Notes: generated from the sequence alone by a model not told the origin. A stretch of DNA of 64,000 nucleotides from Aquitalea magnusonii (GCF_002217795.2 NZ_AP018823.1:620001-684000), one strand, 5' to 3'; positions 1 through 9,215 are shown, numbered from the stretch's first letter. Numbers and translations: made by a program.

Positions 1-741
1 TAATTCCACCGTGACCGACAGACAGGCCATATCAATCGGTACATCCAAGCCATCTTGCTGGCACCGTGCCTGCAGTTCCCACCAGGTCTGGCTGCAGGCT
101 TCGTCAAATGGATAATCACCAGAGTCGGTGGCCAGCAACTGCGCGTGGGATTGCAGATAGCGCGCCAGTGGTTCGCACTGCTCCCATAGCGGGGTGCCGG
201 TATACACATGCAAGGCGGCATTGCTGTCGCAGTGCAGGTCCAGCACGATATCGGCATCGGCAGCCAGCAGCATCAGCGTTTTGCGCAGGCTGACCAACTC
301 GGTCGGTTCCGGCAGTTGGCGCAGGTGTCGACGCATGGCTGCGCGGATAAGGGCTGTATTGGCTTTTGCGTTTGCACCCAACTGGTTCTTGACCTCGGCA
401 TACACGGCACTGGTCAACTGCGGGTAGTGGCGGTTGAAATTCTGTCCGCTGGCCAGATCGAAGCGTCCCAACTGATAACCTTGCAGCGACTGTGCATGCC
501 CGATGGGGTTGGCCTGGGGAACCAGAATGATTTCGCCGGCAATCTTGCCTTGCTGTTCCAGCGTCAATAGCGTCTGTTTCAATTCCCAGGCAGTCAGCAT
601 GCCCGGCAGTTCATCCGCATGCAGTGATGCCTGGATATAAGCCTTGCCGGCCTGGCTGCCGGCTGGGCCGAAATGGAAGCTGGAAAGCTTACGCTCAGTG
701 CCCAGGCAGCTTGAGGTAAGGGGGTGGTGGTGGTGGATCAT
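1..741 (-). CDS. Succinylglutamate desuccinylase/aspartoacylase-family (M14) amidohydrolase, partial
   Basis: The gene runs off the left edge, so only the first 247 codons are visible. It starts at the ATG ending at 741, preceded by GGAG. The frame contains the zinc-site signature HADELPG (family HxxE), then NPIGH, a GQNFNRHYP substrate-binding segment and DLHCD, which carries the third zinc ligand. These are the hallmarks of the AstE/aspartoacylase branch of the M14 metallopeptidases, which hydrolyse N-acyl amino acids or related amides in the cytoplasm. No ast arginine-succinyltransferase genes are visible, so a specific AstE role is not supported. It is divergent from the receiver-Hpt gene. 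The family assignment is firm; the substrate is unknown. Confidence 0.8.
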   Translation of the reverse strand, partial: MIHHHHPLTSSCLGTERKLSSFHFGPAGSQAGKAYIQASLHADELPGMLTAWELKQTLLTLEQQGKIAGEIILVPQANPIGHAQSLQGYQLGRFDLASGQNFNRHYPQLTSAVYAEVKNQLGANAKANTALIRAAMRRHLRQLPEPTELVSLRKTLMLLAADADIVLDLHCDSNAALHVYTGTPLWEQCEPLARYLQSHAQLLATDSGDYPFDEACSQTWWELQARCQQDGLDVPIDMACLSVTVEL

Positions 742-1114
742 GCTTGCTCCGTCTTTGGCCACTGCAATGAGCTGGCCTTGTTGCCATCAAGCAGCAATGT
801 AACGCGTTGTGTTCTGGCTGTCTGCATTGATTCAGTCCCTGGTCTGCAGCCTGGATGAGACAGCCTGACGGTTTTTGCCAGGCCAATTGGCATGGTAAAT
901 CCCGGCGATTGGCATGATCAGAATTTTCCTATTGTTTGTTGAGAAATAACCCGGATAGTGATGCCGTTCCTCTTTCTAAGCTTGTAGTGCTTCTTGCGCC
1001 AGCCTTGCTGTGTGAGTTGTAGGCGCGGTGTCCGGATCAACCGTGTACATCCGCATGGCTGTTCTGCGTAAGGGAGTGGGCGTATCCGTATAATCAAAAA
1101 CAGGTGTCAGTGTC
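742..1114. other. Divergent intergenic region upstream of the AstE-like and receiver-Hpt genes
   Basis: This stretch of 373 bases has no convincing gene. Short frames on the minus strand here have no recognisable content. A TATAAT hexamer at 1089-1094 could be the -10 box of the receiver-Hpt gene, but no good -35 box at 17 bp spacing is seen. Nothing else is supported. Confidence 0.4.
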
Positions 1115-1966
1115 ATGTCAAACAATCAGATTCTTTCAATGATGCAACGCATGAATAATCCGTTGCACAGCGCTGTATCCGAATCAGGACCCGCTGCTTA
1201 TGGTGCGGCGGAGAGCCAGGCCCTGCCTGCCGGGGATCTCTGGGCTCATGGTCTGCAGCCACGGGTATTGGTGGCTGAGGATAATCTTGCCAACCTGTTT
1301 CTGCTCAACAGCCAGTTGCAGCGGCTGGGATGTGAAGTGCTTGGGGTCAGTAATGGCCTGGAGGCGCTGACGCAATGGCGACAAGGCCAGTTTGATTGCC
1401 TGCTGACTGATCTGGGCATGCCGCAGTTGGATGGTTTCTGCCTGGTACGGCAATTGCGCAAGGACGGTGACATGCGCCCGGTCATCGGCATCTCGGCCGA
1501 TCCTGGCGAGCAGGAGCGGCAGCGTGCGGCTGAGGCCGGTTTCAATATCCTGCTGGCCAAGCCGGTCAGCTTGTCGGTTCTGCATACCACCTTGCTGCGG
1601 TTTGCCCTGGCCAGCAGCATGCAGCGGCTGCCGGTATATATGGATGACAGCCTGGCGGCCCTGTTTGATGGCGACGCGGGACTGATGAAAAAATTTGTGG
1701 CCCGCTTGCTGGACAGTAACCGGCAGGATCTGGCCGAAGCGTTTGTCTTGTATGGCCAACAGCAGTGGGGTGAGCTGGCGCAGGTGCTGCACAAGATCAA
1801 GGGAGCTGCCCGGCTGATTGACGCACAGCAGGTGGCACGTGATTGTGAGCAGATGGAAAAAGCCTGCAAGGCAGCCAATCAGGAACAGGTAGGCATTCTG
1901 TTGGAAGACCTGCGGCTGCGGCTACAGACACTGGAGGACAGTTTGCAGGCCAAGGCCATGCTGTGA
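1115..1966 (+). CDS. Response regulator receiver protein with C-terminal Hpt domain
   Basis: The protein has 283 residues. Residues about 50-165 form a CheY-like receiver: acidic pair in VAEDN, phospho-acceptor Asp99 in LLTDLGMP and Lys149 in LLAKP. Residues about 180-275 form a histidine phosphotransfer domain with His227 in LHKIKGAA. This receiver-plus-Hpt layout is the C-terminal end of hybrid sensor kinases of the BvgS/EvgS kind, but no sensor, HAMP or kinase domain is present and no kinase lies next to it. It probably acts as a free phosphorelay intermediate in the cytoplasm. No DNA-binding or GGDEF output is seen. The upstream ribosome site is weak (CAGGTG), so a start at a later Met is possible. 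Confidence 0.85.
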   Translation: MSNNQILSMMQRMNNPLHSAVSESGPAAYGAAESQALPAGDLWAHGLQPRVLVAEDNLANLFLLNSQLQRLGCEVLGVSNGLEALTQWRQGQFDCLLTDLGMPQLDGFCLVRQLRKDGDMRPVIGISADPGEQERQRAAEAGFNILLAKPVSLSVLHTTLLRFALASSMQRLPVYMDDSLAALFDGDAGLMKKFVARLLDSNRQDLAEAFVLYGQQQWGELAQVLHKIKGAARLIDAQQVARDCEQMEKACKAANQEQVGILLEDLRLRLQTLEDSLQAKAML

Positions 1967-2018
1967 TGCCGTGAGGCAGCTTCAGGCGCGCAACGGCACC
2001 TGAAGCTGTCAGCCCCCG

Positions 2019-2957
2019 TTAGCGCTGGCGGATGATGCCCTGCAGCACCTTTTTCAGTACCGATATCTGTTCCTCGTCCAGATGTCCCAGCAGTTCCTGT
2101 TGTTGTTGCTCTGCCAGATCATGCAAGGCTTCTGCCTGCAGGCTTCCCTGGTGGGTCAACTGGTAGTGCTGGCCCTCCTGGCTGATCAGCTCCTTGCGCA
2201 GCAGCATGGCCACTGCCTGCTCAACCTCCCGCTCAGGCAGATTGACCTCAGCATGCAAGGCTGTCAGATCAAGTCCGTTTTCCAGCACCAGCAGCATGCG
2301 TGCCTCGCTGGTACTCAACCCGGTGGCCAGTTGGCGTGGCTGATAGTGGTGCTGATAGGTACGCACGGCCTGGGTCAACAGATAGTAGATATTGTTATAC
2401 AGTCGCTTTTGCAGCGTGCTGCACGCGTTGGACGGTGCTTCTTTCTTCCGCTGCAAGCTGTGCGGCAATGCCATGGCATAGCTGCCCTGGTGATAGAGCA
2501 ATGGAGCCCGGCCAAAATCGTCCAGTGCCACCACCTTGCCCAGCATGATCCAGTGGTCGCCACCATCATGCATGGCATGGCGCTCACATACAAAGCGCGC
2601 GGCACAGTCTTCCAGCAGCGGTGTGCCACTGGCACCTTGCGTGTGTGCCACCCCGGCAAAGCGGTCGTCACTGGGGCGGGCAAAGCGGTTGGACAGGCTG
2701 ATCTGGTCTGCGGCCAGGATATTGACGGCAAAGTGGCTGGCCGAGGCAAATACCGGGTAGCTGCCCGAACGCTTGTCTATGCTCCACAGAATCAGTGGCG
2801 GGTCCAGTGATACCGAGTTGAAACTGTTGGCGGTAATGCCCACTTTCTGCCCATCGGGGCTGCAGGCCGTCATCACGGTGACGCCGGTGGCAAAATTGCC
2901 CAGTGCGCGGCGCAACAGGCGTGGGTCATCCACGCCGGCAGATGGCTTGGTATGCAT
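2019..2957 (-). CDS. 4-Hydroxyphenylacetate 3-hydroxylase, flavin reductase component (C1 type)
   Basis: The protein has 312 residues. The N-terminal half (about 10-175) is a flavin reductase-like FMN-binding domain, with FATGVTVMTA near residue 25 and NSFNSVSLDPPLILWSI near 45. The C-terminal 130 residues resemble a MarR winged helix. This fusion is the architecture of the Acinetobacter baumannii HPAH reductase C1, in which the MarR-like tail gates flavin reduction in response to 4-HPA. It uses NADH to supply reduced FMN to the oxygenase encoded just upstream (35-base gap). AAGGAG precedes the ATG. The E. coli HpaC reductase is much shorter and has no such tail. It is the last gene of the hydroxylase operon. 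Confidence 0.88.
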   Translation of the reverse strand: MHTKPSAGVDDPRLLRRALGNFATGVTVMTACSPDGQKVGITANSFNSVSLDPPLILWSIDKRSGSYPVFASASHFAVNILAADQISLSNRFARPSDDRFAGVAHTQGASGTPLLEDCAARFVCERHAMHDGGDHWIMLGKVVALDDFGRAPLLYHQGSYAMALPHSLQRKKEAPSNACSTLQKRLYNNIYYLLTQAVRTYQHHYQPRQLATGLSTSEARMLLVLENGLDLTALHAEVNLPEREVEQAVAMLLRKELISQEGQHYQLTHQGSLQAEALHDLAEQQQQELLGHLDEEQISVLKKVLQGIIRQR

Positions 2958-2992
2958 CCTTGTCTCCTTGCTTTTTGTTGTGCTGGCAGGAT

Positions 2993-4159
2993 TCAGACCA
3001 TGCTCGGGTCGGGTTCCAGACCCATCAGTTCGCGGCCAAGAATCTGGGCGCAGACATCGTAGTCGGTATAAGCGTGGGCACCGGTCATGTGCGAATCACG
3101 GAACAGGCGTTGCAGCTCGTTGCCCTCCATCCAGCTGGTGGCACCGGCGGCGCTGAACAGGCGGTCCACCGCTTCGATGCACATCTTGACCGCATACGCC
3201 TGATTGGTACGCCAGTAGGCCAGTGTCAGGCGGTCCGGGTAGGCACGGCGACGGCCGTGAGCGGCATGATCCTGCCAGGTCTTTTCCAGCAAGGCGCGGG
3301 CGGCGGCCACCTGGTGGGTGGATTCGGCCAGACGCATCAGGGCCGGCGTGGCAGTGCCGACGCTGGCACCGGTATAGGCCCGCACGCGGTTGGCGGTTTT
3401 GTCCTTGAAGGCCTGCAACATGCGTTCGGCAATACCCAGGCTGATGGCGGCAAAGCCGCTGGCAAAGTAGGGGCGGTACGGGGTGGTGAAAATATCGCTG
3501 TCCGGGTACAGGCCAAAGCCGCTGGAGCGGCCTTCCATCATGTCCTTGGCTGCCTCGATACGATGATTGGGGATGAAGGCATTGCGAATCACCAGGGTTT
3601 TGGAGCCGCTGCCCTTCATGCCCATGGCAAACCAGTTGTCGCGGATTTCATAATCGCTGCGTGGCAGCACGCCAAAGCTGTACACCAGTTCGCCCGCGGC
3701 ATTTTTGCGGCGCATGCCGACAATCGCCCATTCGGCATGGTCACAGCCGCTGCTCCAGCCCATTTCACCGCTCAGATAAACACCACCCTGGGCTTCTTCG
3801 ATCTGGCTGAACGGGGCAATGCTGCTGCTGGCGGTGGCATCCGGGTTGTTGGCCCATACTTCGTCCTGCAATTGTTGTGAGAACATGGCCAGTTGATGGC
3901 TGTGGGTACACAGCAGGCTGAATGCCCAGGCGGTGCCGCCACAGGCAGCGGCCAGTGCGGCCACGCAGTCGGCAAACTCCGGCAGGGAGATTTCCAGCCC
4001 GCCGTATTTCTTCGGCTGGAAGGCGCGATGCATGCCAATGCCTTTGAGCAGGCGGATGTTTTGTTCCGGCACCTGGCGCATGGCTTCTGCCTGGTCTGCG
4101 TTGGCGGCGATTTCCGGCAGGATTTGCTGCAGCCTGGCCAGCAGGGTGTTCTCGCTCAT
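2993..4159 (-). CDS. 4-Hydroxyphenylacetate 3-hydroxylase, oxygenase component (C2 type)
   Basis: The protein has 388 residues with an acyl-CoA dehydrogenase-like fold, seen from the helical N-terminus and the segment GGTAWAFSLLCTHSHQLAMF. It matches the C2 oxygenase of the Acinetobacter two-component HPAH, which takes reduced FMN and O2 and ortho-hydroxylates 4-HPA to 3,4-dihydroxyphenylacetate (homoprotocatechuate). It is not the E. coli HpaB family, which is longer and lacks this sequence. AGGAG lies before the ATG at 4159. The reductase gene follows 35 bases downstream. An HpaR-like palindrome lies at 4188-4199, just upstream of the start, so the pair probably has its own regulated promoter. 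Confidence 0.88.
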   Translation of the reverse strand: MSENTLLARLQQILPEIAANADQAEAMRQVPEQNIRLLKGIGMHRAFQPKKYGGLEISLPEFADCVAALAAACGGTAWAFSLLCTHSHQLAMFSQQLQDEVWANNPDATASSSIAPFSQIEEAQGGVYLSGEMGWSSGCDHAEWAIVGMRRKNAAGELVYSFGVLPRSDYEIRDNWFAMGMKGSGSKTLVIRNAFIPNHRIEAAKDMMEGRSSGFGLYPDSDIFTTPYRPYFASGFAAISLGIAERMLQAFKDKTANRVRAYTGASVGTATPALMRLAESTHQVAAARALLEKTWQDHAAHGRRRAYPDRLTLAYWRTNQAYAVKMCIEAVDRLFSAAGATSWMEGNELQRLFRDSHMTGAHAYTDYDVCAQILGRELMGLEPDPSMV

Positions 4160-4187
4160 GGTGATGTCTCCTGTTGCATGTATTTAA

Positions 4188-4199
4188 TTAATAACTTAA
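4188..4199. promoter_or_regulatory. Candidate HpaR operator upstream of the hydroxylase operon
   Basis: TTAATAACTTAA differs by one base from the site before hpaR (TTAATATCTTAA) and by two from the perfect palindrome before hpaG1. It lies about 30 bases upstream of the oxygenase start codon, where a bound MarR-type repressor would block transcription. Confidence 0.5.
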
Positions 4200-4399
4200 C
4201 TATTTGTTGGGGCTAACCTGGAATCCGGGCGCGCCAATCCGTGTTTCTTATGATGTGATACCGCTGCGATGTGCCGTATCTGCCTGCATTATGAGGTGCT
4301 GTTTTAGGGCAAGAAATACACGTTTCATGGGGAGTATTGTACTTTTCATGGATTTTCCCTTTGGTGCAGCTCGCAAGCAGGACAAAAATACCTGTCACT

Positions 4400-4573
4400 T
4401 TCTGAAAAGAATGCGCGGCGACCATCTTCAACTGGCAAGGCAAGGGCGGGGATGGGGCTGGATAGGTAAGCCTGTGCAAGCAATGAGTGAGCTGGCAGGC
4501 CCGGCTTGCCGGGGCCTGTGGCAGGACATCAGTTTCCAGGTCAGCAGCCTGCAGCCGCTGCTGCAGCAGCGGC
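4400..4573. repeat. Copy A of a two-copy structured intergenic repeat
   Basis: Positions 4426-4451 match 53166-53191 in 25 of 26 bases. The similarity continues in order through GGTAAG (4465), a GC-rich hairpin (4496-4518) and AGCAGCCTG followed by a terminal 20-bp palindrome at 4554-4573 (arms GCCGCTGCTG/CAGCAGCGGC). The element lies downstream of the porin gene stop. The outer limits are approximate. It could be a mobile repeat, a structured RNA or a gene remnant. Confidence 0.6.
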
Positions 4574-4626
4574 GCACAAGGATGGTGCAGCGAAATGGAG
4601 GGTCTGCCCATCAGGGATGGTTGGCG

Positions 4627-5805
4627 TCAGAAGCTGTGGCGCAGCCCCATGGCCAGCCCATGTACCGTACTGCCAGCAGGCACAGTGCCAATACTGCTGA
4701 AGCCGAAATCATAGGCGGCGCTGCCATGATTCCAGATTTGCGCATAGAGGGCTTTCAGCGTGGAGTGACGCGACAGGTCGTATTCGTAGCCCAGCTCGGC
4801 ATGGCGTGCCCGCCCGCTATCGCTGACGGTGCTGCCTTGCAGCTTGCCGGATGCGCCATACTGGCTGATCAGCCGGCCATGGTCGCCGACGCCGATAACG
4901 GCCTGGGCATACCACACATTCTGGCTGAGGCTGCTGCCCTGATAACTGGCGGCGGCAGTGGGGGTGAGATGGCCATCGGTGTGGTCGAACAGCAGACCGA
5001 TACGGCTGACTTCGCCAAAACGGTAATAGCCGCCAGCGCGCAGGTTCCATACCTGGCGGAACTGGGTTGTGCTGCTGGCAGCATCATCCACGCCGGTGTC
5101 GATGCGCTCATAAGCGGAGGTCAGCAGCCATGGGCCACCGCGATAGCTCAGCCCGAGGTCAAACACGCTGGCGGCATGGCTGGCACCTGTGGCGCGCGTT
5201 TCCACCGTGTCATAGCCCACGGTTGCCGTCAGCCCCTGCCAACTGGGGCTGGTGTACTGCACGGCATTCTTGCGGCGGGTGTCGAAGGGGCTGGTGCGCA
5301 CCAGGGTGTTGCCATTGCCATCGGCTGGGGTGGCGCTGCCATAGCTTTTCAGCAGGCCGTCTGTGGACAGGATATTGCCCAGCTTGCCCAGCAGCGCGCC
5401 GGACATGCCAATGCCGGTATTGCCCTGATTGACATCCAGCATGCCTGCCACCACGCGGGTGGGCGGGCTGATCAGGCCGGCCTGCACATTGCCGGCGGGC
5501 GTGGCGAGGCCGACAAAGCTGTCACGGGTACCAAAAGTGGCATAGGACGGCGCGCTGTCCAGCCACAGATTGCTCTCCAGCTGCCAGTAGGCGCTCAGTC
5601 CCTTGCCCAGCTCTTCACGGCCCTTGAAGCCGATCAGCGAACTGTCCGAACTGATGCGGCGCACGCTGTTGCCGGGCTGACCGTTGGCAGCGCCACGGGT
5701 GCCGACCGATTCGATGGTTTCGTCCAGCGTGCCGTACAGGGTGACGTCGGCGTGGGCCAGCAGTGGCAGCAGGAACAGGGCTGCCCAAAGATGTTTGCCT
5801 TGCAT
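4627..5805 (-). CDS. Outer-membrane general porin (Neisserial/OmpC-like family)
   Basis: The protein has 392 residues. A signal peptide (about 1-19, ending LLAHA) is followed by DVTLYGTLDETIE, the typical first beta strand of trimeric proteobacterial porins. The motif SLIGFKGREELGKGLSAYWQLE is a porin hallmark, and the C-terminus GLAMGLRHSF ends in the Phe used by the Bam machinery. It lies between hpaX and the hydroxylase operon on the same strand, so it probably provides outer-membrane entry for 4-HPA or related aromatic acids. That role is inferred from position only. GGAG precedes the ATG. Confidence 0.88.
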   Translation of the reverse strand: MQGKHLWAALFLLPLLAHADVTLYGTLDETIESVGTRGAANGQPGNSVRRISSDSSLIGFKGREELGKGLSAYWQLESNLWLDSAPSYATFGTRDSFVGLATPAGNVQAGLISPPTRVVAGMLDVNQGNTGIGMSGALLGKLGNILSTDGLLKSYGSATPADGNGNTLVRTSPFDTRRKNAVQYTSPSWQGLTATVGYDTVETRATGASHAASVFDLGLSYRGGPWLLTSAYERIDTGVDDAASSTTQFRQVWNLRAGGYYRFGEVSRIGLLFDHTDGHLTPTAAASYQGSSLSQNVWYAQAVIGVGDHGRLISQYGASGKLQGSTVSDSGRARHAELGYEYDLSRHSTLKALYAQIWNHGSAAYDFGFSSIGTVPAGSTVHGLAMGLRHSF

Positions 5806-5912
5806 GGTATGGCTCCGGTTTGGCCTGCGTTGGCGATTGATGGACGCAGGCCGTCGCGGTGTGCGGCCCTGAGGCCGGACACCGTGCAGGTAAATAGGGA
5901 AGGGTTAATGGC

Positions 5913-7256
5913 TCAGTGGCGGGCCGGCTTTTGCAGCGGAATCAGCAGAAACACCAGGGCACCTATCAATAAGGCGGCCACCGCATACAACAGGCCGCTG
6001 GTGAAGCTGTGCGACATGTCCTTGAGCCAGCCCACCACGAAGGAGCTGAGCGCCGAACCGATATTGCCGGTGGCGTTGATCAGCGCAATGCCCACCGCCT
6101 TGGCCTTGGTCGACAGCGTGGTGTCGGGGGTGGTCCAGAAAATGGTCATGGCGGTAAAGGAACCGGCCGAAGCCATCACGATGCCGGCCAGCCGCACCAC
6201 CGGGTCACCGGCATAGGCGCTCAGCAGCCAGCCTGCAGCGGCAAACAGCATGGGCAGCACGGTATGCCATTTGCGCTCCTGGGTGCGGTCGGAACGCGCG
6301 CCCCACCACAGCATCAGCAAAATGGTGCCTAGCTGCGGAATGGCGGCCAGGATGCCGATGGTGACATTGCTGCTGCCGGCATTGAAGCTTTTGACGATTT
6401 GCGGCACCCAGATATTCACCATGCTCAGGGTGTTGACCAGGCAGAAATAGGCGAAGGCGAATTTGAGCACCGTGGGTTGCAGCAGCTCGTGCAGCACGCC
6501 GGAATGTTGCTGGGCAGGCTGATGTGCTTCTGCGTCCAGCATGCCTTGCAGGCAGCGCTTTTCTTCCGGGCTGAGCCATTTTGCCTTGGCGGGGGAGTCA
6601 TCCAGATAAAACCACACCACCACGCCCAGCAGGACCGAGGGCAGGCCCTCCACCAGAAACAGCCATTGCCAGCCGGCCAGTTGCCAGATGCCGTCCATTT
6701 CCAGCAGATAGCCGGATACCACCGAACCCAGCGCTGCCGTTACCGGCATGGCAATCATGAACAGGGCATTGGCGCGGGCGCGGTAGATGCGCGGAAACCA
6801 GAGGGTGAGGTAGACCAGCATGCCGGGCAGGAAGCCGGCCTCGGTAATGCCCACCAGCGCACGCAGGATGTACAGGCTGGTGGCGTCATGGGCAAACATG
6901 GTGGCGGTGGAGGCAAAGCCCCAGGCCACCATGATGCCGGCCATCCAGCGCCGCGCACCGATACGGCTGAGCATCATGTTGCTGGGAATGCCGCACAACA
7001 CGTAGGTGATGTAAAAGATGGTGGCGGCAAAGCCGAACATGGTGGCCGTCAGGTTCAGGCTCTTGGCCATGGTGAGGCCGGCAAAGCCGATGTTGATGCG
7101 GTCCAGAAAGGAAAATACGAACAGGATGAACAGAAACCAGATCAGGCGTCCGGAGACTTTGCGGATTACCCGCTGTTCTTGCTGTGTGTCGTGCTTGTGC
7201 GCCTGATCCATCAGGTCGGGCGCGGTGTGGCAGGTCGTGGCTTTATCCAGACTCAT
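5913..7256 (-). CDS. hpaX: 4-Hydroxyphenylacetate permease, MFS (HpaX)
   Basis: About 447 residues with twelve hydrophobic segments. The early FSFLDRINIGFAGLTMAKSLNLT is typical of the anion:cation symporter (ACS) family of the major facilitator superfamily, to which E. coli HpaX belongs. It is predicted to take up 4-HPA across the inner membrane. There are two ATGs at 7262 and 7256. The ribosome site AGAGGAG abuts the first and sits at normal distance from the second, so 7256 is preferred. The upstream gap carries a palindrome like the HpaR site, which points to a separate regulated promoter. The porin gene lies 107 bases downstream. Confidence 0.85.
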   Translation of the reverse strand: MSLDKATTCHTAPDLMDQAHKHDTQQEQRVIRKVSGRLIWFLFILFVFSFLDRINIGFAGLTMAKSLNLTATMFGFAATIFYITYVLCGIPSNMMLSRIGARRWMAGIMVAWGFASTATMFAHDATSLYILRALVGITEAGFLPGMLVYLTLWFPRIYRARANALFMIAMPVTAALGSVVSGYLLEMDGIWQLAGWQWLFLVEGLPSVLLGVVVWFYLDDSPAKAKWLSPEEKRCLQGMLDAEAHQPAQQHSGVLHELLQPTVLKFAFAYFCLVNTLSMVNIWVPQIVKSFNAGSSNVTIGILAAIPQLGTILLMLWWGARSDRTQERKWHTVLPMLFAAAGWLLSAYAGDPVVRLAGIVMASAGSFTAMTIFWTTPDTTLSTKAKAVGIALINATGNIGSALSSFVVGWLKDMSHSFTSGLLYAVAALLIGALVFLLIPLQKPARH

Positions 7257-7386
7257 GCGCATCTCCTCTATTGTGTGCCGGGAGCGTTCCGGCGTGTTGT
7301 CCTTTGTCGTGGTGCCTGCTCTTGCTGGCAGATCACCTTGCTGCGGTGTGCTAAGTGGCGGTGCGGTCCTTTCGGTTGTGGTTAAT

Positions 7387-7398
7387 TGAATATATTAA
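7387..7398. promoter_or_regulatory. Candidate HpaR operator upstream of hpaX
   Basis: TGAATATATTAA, flanked by further TTAAT/ATTAA half-sites, lies about 130 bases before the hpaX start. It differs from the hpaG1 palindrome at one position. It is a conspicuously AT-rich block in GC-rich surroundings. Confidence 0.45.
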
Positions 7399-7456
7399 TT
7401 ATCTGGTGGCTGAACACAGAGCCAGCGGACAGCCCGGCAGGCTGCCCGGTTTTGTT

Positions 7457-8257
7457 TCAGTACACCCCACTGGCACCGGCCTGCTGGCCGCCAGTCTTGA
7501 AGCGTCCGGCCAGTGCTTCGGCACTGCGCGCCAGCACGGTGCTGTCCACGCCCACGGCGACAAACTGCGCACCCAGTTCAATGTAGTGGCGGGCCAGTTT
7601 TTCATCGGCCATCAGGATGCCGGCCGCCTTGCCCTGGGCACGGATGCGGGCGATGGCCTGTTCGATGGCGGCTTGCACTTCCGGGTGGGCAGGCTGGCCG
7701 AGATAGCCCATGTCGGCGGACAAATCTGCCGGGCCGATGAACACGCCATCCACGCCGGGCGTGGCGGCAATGGCATCCAGATTGTTGAGGCCCTGACGGG
7801 TTTCAATCTGCACCAGCACGCACAGCTCGTCTTCCGCATGCTTGAGGTAGCCCTCGATGCGGTTCCAGCGCGAGGCGCGGGCAATGGCGCTGCCCACCCC
7901 GCGGATGCCATGCGGTGGATAGCGGGTGGCGGCTACCGCCAGTGCCGCTTCTTCGGCTGTCTGCACCATGGGCAGCAGTAGGGTTTGCGCGCCAATGTCC
8001 AGAATCTGCTTGATGCGTACCGGGTCGTTCCATACCGGGCGTACCACCGGGTGGCTGGGGTAGGGGGCGATGGCCTGCAGTTGGGCCAGCATGTCGGTAA
8101 GTGTGTTGGGCGCGTGTTCGCCGTCGATCAGCAGCCAGTCGAAACCGGCAGCGGCCAGCAGCTCGGCGCTGTAGGGGCTGGCCAGGCTCAGCCACAGGCC
8201 GATCTGCACTTCACCATTCTTCAGTGCGGCCTTGAAGCGGTTGGGTGGGTTCTGCAT
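7457..8257 (-). CDS. hpaI: 4-Hydroxy-2-oxoheptanedioate aldolase (HpaI)
   Basis: The protein has 266 residues, the family's usual length. It is a class II (metal-dependent) aldolase of the HpcH/HpaI fold: [31 protein letters not shown] near the N-terminus, VQIETRQGL with the metal-binding Glu, and [15 protein letters not shown] with the second acidic ligand. It cleaves 4-hydroxy-2-oxoheptane-1,7-dioate to pyruvate and succinate semialdehyde, the last ring-derived carbon step of the pathway. AAGGAG lies before the ATG. The semialdehyde is handled by the dehydrogenase gene two positions upstream in the cluster. Confidence 0.93.
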   Translation of the reverse strand: MQNPPNRFKAALKNGEVQIGLWLSLASPYSAELLAAAGFDWLLIDGEHAPNTLTDMLAQLQAIAPYPSHPVVRPVWNDPVRIKQILDIGAQTLLLPMVQTAEEAALAVAATRYPPHGIRGVGSAIARASRWNRIEGYLKHAEDELCVLVQIETRQGLNNLDAIAATPGVDGVFIGPADLSADMGYLGQPAHPEVQAAIEQAIARIRAQGKAAGILMADEKLARHYIELGAQFVAVGVDSTVLARSAEALAGRFKTGGQQAGASGVY

Positions 8258-8341
8258 GCGATTCTCCTTTAGTGCGGCTAACAGCAGCTAACAAGTGCGC
8301 TGTGCCGCTGGGCTGGTTTTTTGCAATCTGTTTCAGGTGCC

Positions 8342-8405
8342 GCTAACAAAACCTGGTAGAGAGCCTGGGCCAAGGCGGCGCAACGCTGGAGCGGGGGTTT
8401 TGTTA
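8342..8405. repeat. Short MITE-like repeat with TAACAAAACC ends (copy 1)
   Basis: TAACAAAACC at 8344-8353 and its reverse complement at 8396-8405 flank a short GC-rich core in the hpaI-hpaH gap. The ends match those of the copy at 13280-13379. The central ACAGTACAAGCAGTACGGC core found there is missing here, so this looks like an internally deleted copy. Confidence 0.55.
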
Positions 8406-8411
8406 TCGGAT

Positions 8412-9215
8412 TTAAACAAAGCGGCAGCTGATGGCACCCAGCGGGCCATAGTCCACATGGAAGGTATCGCCAGCACGTGCCGGTACCGGGCGGGTGAAGG
8501 AGCCACCCAGAATCACCTGACCGGGCTTGAGGCTGACATCAAACGGTGCCAGCTTGTTGGCCAGCCAGGCCACACCATTGGCCGGGTGGTTCAGCACTGC
8601 TGCGGCCACGCCGGACTCCTCGATCACCCCGTTGCGGTACATCAGCGCGGATACCCAGCGCAGGTCCAGTTCGGACGGTTTGACCGGGCGGCCGCCCATC
8701 ACCACGCCGGCATTGGCAGCGTTGTCGGAAATGGTGTCGAACACCTTGCGCGGGCGACCGGATGTCGGGTCGATGGACTGGCTGCGCGCGTCGATGATTT
8801 CCAGTGCCGGAATGACAAAGTCGGTGGCCTGATACACATCGAACAGGGTGATGTCCGGGCCTTTCAGCTCCTTGCCCAGAATGAAGGCCAGCTCCACTTC
8901 CACCCGCGGCACGATGAAGCGGCTGGTGGGAATGTCGCTGCCATCATTGAAGAACATGTCGTCCAGCAGGGTGCCGTAATCCGGTTCGTTGATCTGCGAG
9001 GACATCTGCATGGCACGCGAAGTCAGGCCGATCTTGTGGCCCTTGATCGTGCGGCCTTCTGCCAGTTTCATCTCCACCCAGCAGCGCTGGATGGCATAGG
9101 CGTCTTCAATAGTGATGTCCGGGTAGTCCAGCGAAATCTGGCGGATCTGCTCGCGTTGCTGCTCGGCTTGATGCAGGCGGCGGGCGGTAGTGTGGATGAT
9201 GTCTTGCGTTAGCAT
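8412..9215 (-). CDS. hpaH: 2-Oxo-hept-4-ene-1,7-dioate hydratase (HpaH)
   Basis: The protein has 267 residues, as in E. coli HpaH/HpcG, in the fumarylacetoacetate hydrolase-like hydratase/decarboxylase family. Visible features are [19 protein letters not shown] near the N-terminus, [11 protein letters not shown] and the metal-site stretch [13 protein letters not shown]. It hydrates 2-oxohept-4-ene-1,7-dioate to the substrate of HpaI. GAGGAG precedes the ATG, and the dehydrogenase gene ends nine bases upstream, so the two are cotranscribed. Confidence 0.92.
   Translation of the reverse strand: MLTQDIIHTTARRLHQAEQQREQIRQISLDYPDITIEDAYAIQRCWVEMKLAEGRTIKGHKIGLTSRAMQMSSQINEPDYGTLLDDMFFNDGSDIPTSRFIVPRVEVELAFILGKELKGPDITLFDVYQATDFVIPALEIIDARSQSIDPTSGRPRKVFDTISDNAANAGVVMGGRPVKPSELDLRWVSALMYRNGVIEESGVAAAVLNHPANGVAWLANKLAPFDVSLKPGQVILGGSFTRPVPARAGDTFHVDYGPLGAISCRFV

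Larger units (their letters stand above)
4160..4626. other. Intergenic region between porin and hydroxylase genes
   Basis: The 467 bases hold no convincing gene. The part nearest the hydroxylase gene contains the palindromic operator candidate at 4188-4199 and is AT-rich to about 4330, as expected of a promoter. The part nearest the porin gene holds one copy of a structured repeat (about 4400-4573) that is shared with the region after degP. A long plus-strand frame crossing this region is a shadow of the porin gene. Confidence 0.6.

Noticed and set aside
4204..6216. 670-codon plus-strand open frame opposite the porin gene
   Set aside because: It is antisense to a clear porin with signal peptide and C-terminal Phe. 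It arises from GC-rich codon bias and shows no domain.
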